Of a DNA stretch of 6,954 nucleotides, positions 1 through 5,452 are shown one piece after another. The stretch covers positions 8,626-15,579 of the forward strand of contig DHLT01000041.1 of the NCBI GenBank assembly GCA_002405405.1, written 5' to 3'. The translations under genes were made by a program, and so were the position numbers. Under the pieces are notes generated by a model. The model did no database searches. It had not been told where the DNA came from and saw nothing but the letters and a program-made list of their open reading frames with translations. The stretch comes from Ignavibacteria bacterium UBA4661. Its GTDB lineage: Bacteria > Bacteroidota > Ignavibacteria > Kapaibacteriales > UBA4661. Numbering within the stretch: the first letter of the stretch is position 1; every line of letters starts with the position of its first letter.

Positions 1-1
1 T

Positions 2-3000
2 ACCGGCGGCACAAGTATTCCTGCACTCGGTCTGAGCGACGTGATTCAATTTTCCCTTGCGGATAATGTGCAGGGTAATCCGCTCACGGCAATTTCAAAT
101 ACAAATGTTGCGCGACTTGCTGTACGCATTAAAAATTATCAAAGTGCTGTTGCGAATGTTACGGTGCAAATTCTTCCGGTGGGAGATTCTGCATTGATTG
201 TTCCGGTCGATGCTAGTGTAATTCGCACAATCGCTTCTTTGCCATCACAACCAACGCGCAATGCTGAGTTTCTTGTGCAGCTGACACCACGAGCATTTCA
301 GTCGGGCTTATTGCAGGGTGATGTGTTGGTAGTGATTCGCGCAGGAGACTATGTGCAGTACGTACCTTTGCGAATACCCATTAGTGCATCCCTAGATGGT
401 GCGCGGGGATTGCTCGTCGCCAGTCGCATTGATTTGGGTGTAACTGCAACAAATGAAAATCTCAGTAGAGTTGTACAGTTGTTGAATCCAACAACGGTTG
501 TACAAACCATTAACACGATTACTCTCGCTGGAGCACAAGCAGGCGAATTCAGCATCACACAACTGCCGCGATTACCTTTGGAATTACAACCTGGCTCAAC
601 GCAAACATGTACCGTTGTCTTTCGCACGACAAGTTCAACAGTTCTTGGTTTGCGACAAGCAGTGTTGAATATCCGTGGTGCGGATTCGCTTTATTCAACA
701 GCGATTGTTGCAACACGCGGACTTATGAGAATTCCGCTTGAGTTCAGAGCTTACAATATAAATGATGTCACTGTAGTGCCGGTGGGGAATTCCACGACTT
801 GGGCAACAAGTATATTGATACGTGCTATTCCTATGGCTACAACGGTAACCCTTTCGATTGATAGCTCAAGTGTTGACGCTGGAGATTTTTCTTTTGGTAG
901 CGGATTTTCGAGAACGGCACAGCTATTCCCCAATGGCAGTGTGATAGATTGTCCGATTATATTTAGCCCTCGTACTGAAGGTCCTAAACAATTAGTTATC
1001 CGCCTGCGGAGTGTCGGCATGGCTGATACGCTGGTATATTTTACTAGGGGTGTCGGTATCCAAGCTAATGCTGATGGTGTGGTCATATCAGGTCTCATAC
1101 GTACTCAACCTTCAAATTTGAGTGTTATTCGGCAGATCCGAGAGAGTGATGTCTTGTCCGGAGGAATTCGTGTGCTGAATGCTTCTACAAGTTCTGTAAC
1201 GATAAGTGGTGTAAGCTTCACTGGGCTTGGCGCGGGTGATTGCGGTGTAGTTACCACCGGAACAGGGGTGGTTGCACTACCAACAACTCTTTCACCGGGG
1301 CAATCAGTCAGTATTTTTTTTTCTGGAGCACCAAGCAGAGTAGGCGAGACATACACGCGTGTACGGCTGAATTACACAACAAGCACCTCAACTGTACCAA
1401 TCAGCATCCCTGCAGGTATTATCGTAGGGCAAGCACCGACGGGACGGCTGTTCACGACGCGGCTTCGCACCTTTGATCAAATTGTGAGTGCCGGATCAGG
1501 ATTGATGTATCCTTCATTGGTACCGGTATTCCCTGATCGCAATACAGGTTACCAGCTCTTTTTCCAAGCCCGTGTAGGTGTGCAGACGACCGACAACATT
1601 GTATTGACTAATCCAACGCAAGCAAGTGCGAATGTAACGTCTCTTACGTTTTCAGATCCAAACTATCGTGTCGTGTCTGCGCTACCTAAAACTCTTGCTG
1701 CAGGACGATCAGATACGATTACTATTCGCTACACACCAAGCAGTTCGGTGTTTGCTCCTGTTCGTGTACAAGCAGAATTGCAGGTGGTTGGAGGTACAAT
1801 GATTCGTGATACGGCACTTATTCAACCAAGTGTTGTACCGACATCGTACATTAGTGCTAATGGTAGTGGTCAGAATTTGATGACTCTCTTTGCCACTACC
1901 ATGATTGGAGATACAGCATTTGCACTTACGGCACCCAATATTACCAATAATGGAACAAGTGCTTTGCAGGTTAATACAGTCGTTGTCGGCACTCATGCCG
2001 ATGAATTTCAGGTGCTGGGTCTTGCACAATCACGCAGTGGTACGCTGTCCGTAGGAACAAGTGATTCGTTGGTTGTACGGTTTTTGCCACGCACAGCAGG
2101 TATAAAAACTGCTGTGATTATAGTGCAGGCTGGCAGTAGCACATTGCGGTATCAAATCGTAGCACGGGCAATCGAGCGTCCTATTCTTACTCTACAAGAA
2201 AGTGCCGTGAATCTTGGTTCAATAGGTGATGGTGAAGAGTTTGTTCGGGCAATTGCATTGACCGGAAGAAATCTGACCAACAACATCGTAGTTAATGTCA
2301 GTGGACACCCTGCACTTTTTTCTCAATTGAATGATAGTACGCGCTTCTTACGGAGCTACCAAGTTCAACCGAATGATGATGGTACATTGAATGATTCACT
2401 CAGAATACTTGCGGCACCACTCATACAACCTGATACGTTACTTGGTAGTGTACAAGTGGTGTCTGGAACTGCTTTAGCACAGACTGCAGTGAGTGCAACA
2501 GCACGCCCAACACTTTTACCACGTATTCGAACGATTGATCAACTTACCTATGATACAGTCTTTACAGAGATTGGTTCGGTTCGGACTTTATCGGTGAATG
2601 CTGTGAATTTAGTGCAGGATATTTTCATCAGTTTTCCTGCAGGCATAACAATTGAAGCTAATGGTTTTCTGTTGAGTCGTTCAGGTCGAATACCACGTTC
2701 AACATTTGATAGTTTATGGAATGTACGGTGGGTACCACCTCGTTTGAGTTTGGCGCAATTACAAACACTTTCGGCGCAAAACACTGTGATTCCATACCGC
2801 GATTCGATTCGCATTACGAGTGGTACGGTTCAACGAATTATACCAATCGTAGGAGCCATTACGCCATCGCCGGAGATAGCAGTTGACCGATTAGTAACAT
2901 TCAACGCGATTCAGCAAGGTGAGGTGATTACGACGACGATTACCGTGTCGGCAGTACAGGTGGCAACGGGTGCTTCGATGCAACTACTCATGTCACCGGA

Positions 3001-3865
3001 AGATACTGACAGCATTCGAGTGATGAAGTTTGTGGTACGTGATGTACGAGGTCGAGTGCAGCTATTGGATACGATGATGATTACTTTGCCACAAGGAGCA
3101 ACATTTTTCACAACGACCATCACGGTGCAATATGCACCCGTGGATGCAGGACAGAAAACAGGCGTGGTGGTCCTGCAAGTACCATCAGTGAACGGTGACA
3201 CATTGAGTACAAGTATCGCAGTATTAGGTACAGCACTACCGCGACCACGTATGATTGCAACTACTCAAGGTATTGAATTTGGTACAGTACAAGTGTTTTC
3301 AAACACACCACGGATCTCTGATCTTGTTATGAGTTCTGTACGAGACACGGTGCGGTGGCGGATTGTGGGAGGAGAGTTATCACCATTTTCGGTGGAAGTT
3401 GCCAATCAGAGGTACTTAAAGAGCGGTGCATTTATACCAAATGAGATCAATAGAGTGGATACAAATATTGTTATATGGTTTGAGCCATTAGAGCAGAATC
3501 GATATGTGGATACGTTGCGATTTATGTCGTCAGACTTTGGTGTGTATGATATTATCCTTGGAGGTTCGAGCTCGACAGTAACGAGTATTAGCTATCGGCA
3601 GGGTGTGCGTGGAGTGGTACAGATTGTGCCCACAGAAGTAGATGATGAAATGTATATCCTGACGAAAGACAACCTACCGGGAAGTACGAAGATTGAGTTC
3701 TTTAGCGTACTTGGGCAGAATATAATGACATATCGTATGGAGAATCTTGTGTCGGGTCAGTATCGCATTCCGATATTTAAGCAACAGATACCACGTGGTC
3801 TTTTGTTTTGGCGGATAACCAAAAGCGAGAATACCGAATTCAGCGGGCGGATATTTATTCGTTGA
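2..3865 (+). CDS. Large multi-ASH (choice-of-anchor D) protein with T9SS sorting domain, 5' partial
   Basis: This is the C-terminal 1287 residues of a very large protein, probably exported through the outer membrane by type IX secretion and kept at the cell surface or released. The frame is open to the left edge (codons before position 41 read TGGTSIPALGLSD), so the GTG at 41 is an internal Val and the true start and signal peptide lie upstream. Counting from the codon at 2, residues about 134-1192 form roughly nine Ig-fold modules of 105-130 residues, and residues 1207-1287 are a T9SS type A C-terminal domain. The modules show the ASH/HYDIN-like pattern: an opening strand such as IDLG or IEFG, then AGEF or ADEF, then a PG.S..V.F.P...G strand. 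There are only three Cys and no catalytic motif, which suggests a structural or adhesive stalk. Module and sorting-domain families are recognised from sequence patterns; the adhesive role is inference. It ends with TGA, 81 bases before the next gene. Confidence 0.9.
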   Translation, partial: TGGTSIPALGLSDVIQFSLADNVQGNPLTAISNTNVARLAVRIKNYQSAVANVTVQILPVGDSALIVPVDASVIRTIASLPSQPTRNAEFLVQLTPRAFQSGLLQGDVLVVIRAGDYVQYVPLRIPISASLDGARGLLVASRIDLGVTATNENLSRVVQLLNPTTVVQTINTITLAGAQAGEFSITQLPRLPLELQPGSTQTCTVVFRTTSSTVLGLRQAVLNIRGADSLYSTAIVATRGLMRIPLEFRAYNINDVTVVPVGNSTTWATSILIRAIPMATTVTLSIDSSSVDAGDFSFGSGFSRTAQLFPNGSVIDCPIIFSPRTEGPKQLVIRLRSVGMADTLVYFTRGVGIQANADGVVISGLIRTQPSNLSVIRQIRESDVLSGGIRVLNASTSSVTISGVSFTGLGAGDCGVVTTGTGVVALPTTLSPGQSVSIFFSGAPSRVGETYTRVRLNYTTSTSTVPISIPAGIIVGQAPTGRLFTTRLRTFDQIVSAGSGLMYPSLVPVFPDRNTGYQLFFQARVGVQTTDNIVLTNPTQASANVTSLTFSDPNYRVVSALPKTLAAGRSDTITIRYTPSSSVFAPVRVQAELQVVGGTMIRDTALIQPSVVPTSYISANGSGQNLMTLFATTMIGDTAFALTAPNITNNGTSALQVNTVVVGTHADEFQVLGLAQSRSGTLSVGTSDSLVVRFLPRTAGIKTAVIIVQAGSSTLRYQIVARAIERPILTLQESAVNLGSIGDGEEFVRAIALTGRNLTNNIVVNVSGHPALFSQLNDSTRFLRSYQVQPNDDGTLNDSLRILAAPLIQPDTLLGSVQVVSGTALAQTAVSATARPTLLPRIRTIDQLTYDTVFTEIGSVRTLSVNAVNLVQDIFISFPAGITIEANGFLLSRSGRIPRSTFDSLWNVRWVPPRLSLAQLQTLSAQNTVIPYRDSIRITSGTVQRIIPIVGAITPSPEIAVDRLVTFNAIQQGEVITTTITVSAVQVATGASMQLLMSPEDTDSIRVMKFVVRDVRGRVQLLDTMMITLPQGATFFTTTITVQYAPVDAGQKTGVVVLQVPSVNGDTLSTSIAVLGTALPRPRMIATTQGIEFGTVQVFSNTPRISDLVMSSVRDTVRWRIVGGELSPFSVEVANQRYLKSGAFIPNEINRVDTNIVIWFEPLEQNRYVDTLRFMSSDFGVYDIILGGSSSTVTSISYRQGVRGVVQIVPTEVDDEMYILTKDNLPGSTKIEFFSVLGQNIMTYRMENLVSGQYRIPIFKQQIPRGLLFWRITKSENTEFSGRIFIR
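401..3577 (+). repeat. Array of about nine ASH-like Ig-fold modules (protein-level repeat)
   Basis: Approximate module starts, in residues counted from the codon at position 2, are 134, 244, 356, 478, 615, 726, 837, 954 and 1081. Modules 1 and 2 are the clearest: AGEFSITQLP followed by LQPGSTQTCTVVF, and AGDFSFGSGF followed by PNGSVIDCPIIF. Module 5 has ADEFQVLGL followed by VRFLPRTAG, and module 9 opens with GIEFGTVQVF. Modules 3, 4, 6, 7 and 8 are more diverged and were placed by spacing and by the recurrent hydrophobic strand before each boundary. The repeats are strongly diverged at DNA level, so this is an old expansion. Boundaries are good to perhaps ten residues. Confidence 0.65.
3620..3862 (+). 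other. T9SS type A C-terminal sorting domain (Por secretion tail)
   Basis: The last 81 residues of the first protein fit the type A sorting signal in length, terminal position and strand order. A lead-in strand (VQIVPTEVDDEMYIL) is followed by the hallmark IEFFSVLGQNIMTY, which corresponds to the family's 'v.iy...Gq.v' strand. Then come YRIPIFKQQIPRGLLFWRI, matching 'l...GlYf.ri', and a final basic strand FSGRIFIR directly before the stop. In this family the domain directs passage through the outer-membrane translocon and is normally cleaved off by the PorU sortase. The hallmark strands are seen in the sequence; export is inferred from them. Confidence 0.85.
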
Positions 3866-3896
3866 TTACACAGGCACACTTAAGTATAAGTTACGC

Positions 3897-3925
3897 TTTG
3901 GCAATACAACACACAGTTAAATTTT
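3897..3925 (+). promoter_or_regulatory. Candidate Bacteroidota-type promoter before the second gene
   Basis: A TTTG at 3897-3900 is followed 17 bases later by TAAATTTT at 3918-3925, which matches the Bacteroidota -7 consensus TAnnTTTG at 7 of 8 positions. The spacer is a little shorter than the usual 19-21 bases. The ATG at 3947 lies 21 bases further on. There is no Shine-Dalgarno sequence before that ATG; the region is A/T-rich, as is normal in this group. The 81-base gap is AT-rich overall, so a chance match is quite possible, and cotranscription with the upstream gene cannot be excluded. Confidence 0.3.
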
Positions 3926-3946
3926 CAATATTATTCTCGTGATATT

Positions 3947-4669
3947 ATGAACGCTTTCTCACATATTGTTTGCAAGATAGGCATTGCTTTTGTCGTGCTG
4001 TGTGTACCAACATTGTCTCTCTTTGCTCAGTTGTTGATTAACTCTTACTCTCCTGCGCGCAATGCTCCTTCTGCATCGCGCACGGGTAATATCACGATAA
4101 CCTTCGACCAGAATGTTACCTCCGCCACCGCTTCAGCAAATGTACTCAAGGTGTTCGGTTCGCAAACTGGCTATCTCTCAGGCAAAGGGACATATTCGCA
4201 GAATAATGCAACGGCAACATACATACCGCCTGCCGGTGGGTTTCGTCCGGGCGAGCAAGTCTTTGTAACAGTAACAAATGCACAGACAACGGGATTTGTT
4301 TCAACTACAAAAAGTACGGTGCATAGTTTCTGGACATCTGCGGCAAATACTGGTGGAAATTTTAATCATGTGCAATCAACAGTAGCCGGTCAAGGATTTA
4401 CCCAAAATAGCATACTCGCCGATGTGAATAATGATGGCAATCTTGATCTTGTCATCGTTTTGAGCAACCCAAATAATGCACTAACCAACAATGTTCAAAT
4501 TCGTTTAGGATTAGGAAACGGTTCGTTTTCTAATTCTCCCATTCAATATACCGAGCGAGTATGCGGACCTGTTGTAGCCGGAGACATGGATAACGATGGC
4601 AATGTTGATCTTCTGATTCCAATCTCAACAAATGGTGTTAGCGACAATCAAGCGGGCATTTTATCGTGA
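3947..4669 (+). CDS. N-terminal fragment of the secreted VCBS protein: signal peptide, Big_5-like domain, two VCBS repeats
   Basis: This is the 240-residue product if the TGA at 4667 terminates translation. The ATG at 3947 is chosen because a clean Sec signal peptide follows: a short basic start ending at K10, then a hydrophobic core (IGIAFVVLCV, LSLF), with likely cleavage A27|Q28. Gln at +1 is common in Bacteroidota signal peptidase I substrates. Residues about 32-131 resemble a bacterial Ig-like Big_5 domain: SPARNAP, then ITITFDQNV, TATYIPPAGGFRPGEQVFVTV and a closing FWTS. Two calcium-loop motifs follow, DVNNDGNLDL at 159 and DMDNDGNVDL at 213. Two blades cannot close a propeller, so a stable function for this fragment alone is doubtful. 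It lies 81 bases after the multi-ASH gene on the same strand. Confidence 0.75.
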   Translation: MNAFSHIVCKIGIAFVVLCVPTLSLFAQLLINSYSPARNAPSASRTGNITITFDQNVTSATASANVLKVFGSQTGYLSGKGTYSQNNATATYIPPAGGFRPGEQVFVTVTNAQTTGFVSTTKSTVHSFWTSAANTGGNFNHVQSTVAGQGFTQNSILADVNNDGNLDLVIVLSNPNNALTNNVQIRLGLGNGSFSNSPIQYTERVCGPVVAGDMDNDGNVDLLIPISTNGVSDNQAGILS

Positions 4670-5452
4670 AATGGAGTGGGAGCATTTCCCACACGAACCC
4701 AAAAAACGGTGGCTACAGCTAATGCAGGTTCATATTACGTAAGACCTGCTGATATGAATGGAGATGGCTTGTTGGATCTTGTTGCGACCAACTCTGATGC
4801 AAGTACAATTACAGTGTTATTAAATACTGGGGGCAACACATTTGCCTCACCTCGCAGTTTTGCCTACAATTCTCAGCCTAATGTCGCATTTATTCCTTCT
4901 CCGCCAAGTTTTTTTAATGTAGGGGATATCAACAATGATGGCAACTTAGATCTTTTAGTAATGGGTATCAACTTTTTGACAGTTGCCTTCGGTGATGGGC
5001 AAGGTGGTCTTGCGTTACAGCAAACTACATTTCCGGGAAGTTCATTCTCTAGCGATGGTCAATGTTACTTGCTTGATCTTAACAATGATGGCAACATAGA
5101 TCTTCTGAGTCCATATGGTAGTGGCAATACTATTGTTATTGGTATTGGCAATGGCACAGGGTCCTTTACTATGTCGTATTTCAACTATAGCTCGTTTTAT
5201 ACAAACCCTTATGATCTTAATCCAGCAACCCTTGGTGTTGGGGACTTAGATGGTGACGGCGACCTTGATTTCCTCATGCCGCATAATCAGGGGGAGACTG
5301 GAAACATGGTTACCCGTGTGTTGAATAATGGTTCGGGTTCATTTACAACATCAGGCACGTTTACAGTGCCTGTGCCAAGTGGTTTTACGGATAATTATTT
5401 GTTTGGAAAATGCACTGTCGGCGATATCAATGGCGATGGTACAATTGATGCT
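4421..5452 (+). repeat. Seven VCBS/FG-GAP calcium-loop repeats, likely one seven-bladed propeller
   Basis: Seven copies of the loop D-x-[ND]-x-D-G-x-x-D start at nucleotides 4421, 4583, 4751, 4925, 5075, 5243 and 5423. They read DVNNDGNLD, DMDNDGNVD, DMNGDGLLD, DINNDGNLD, DLNNDGNID, DLDGDGDLD and DINGDGTID. Spacing is 50-60 residues, typical of integrin-alpha-like FG-GAP/VCBS blades, and all seven keep the acidic calcium ligands. Between loops 1 to 6 and after loop 6 there is usually a blade ending such as LGNGSF, IGNGTGSF or LNNGSGSF. Seven is the standard blade number for this fold. The interrupting TGA lies in the blade ending between loops 2 and 3. Confidence 0.85.
4667..4692 (+). other. 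In-frame TGA followed closely by a perfect 6-bp stem-loop
   Basis: The TGA at 4667-4669 is followed after six bases by GTGGGA (4676-4681), a five-base loop GCATT (4682-4686) and TCCCAC (4687-4692), which is the exact reverse complement of the first arm. Four of the six pairs are G-C. A hairpin just 3' of UGA with G as the first loop base is reminiscent of bacterial SECIS elements. However, the loop begins only 12 bases after the UGA, closer than the usual range, and a 6-bp palindrome can occur by chance. No functional claim is made. Confidence 0.35.

Noticed and set aside
349..3201. Several minus-strand open frames of 83-115 codons across the first gene
   Set aside because: All lie opposite a continuous 1287-residue coding frame with recognisable ASH modules, and none has a plausible motif, signal peptide or promoter.
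3874..3895. Possible terminator hairpin between the genes (ACTTA, four-base loop, TAAGT)
   Set aside because: The stem is only five bp and A/T-rich, and no T-run follows, so it cannot be called a terminator.
4667..4669. Genome-wide reassignment of TGA to Trp or Gly (codes 4 or 25)
   Set aside because: The first gene ends naturally with TGA right after a complete T9SS tail, Trp is TGG at all ten sites, and only one internal TGA occurs in about 2290 codons.
4671..4742. ATG directly after the internal TGA, which might look like translational coupling (TGAAATG)
   Set aside because: This ATG is in a different frame from the domain-coding frame and reaches a stop after about two dozen codons.
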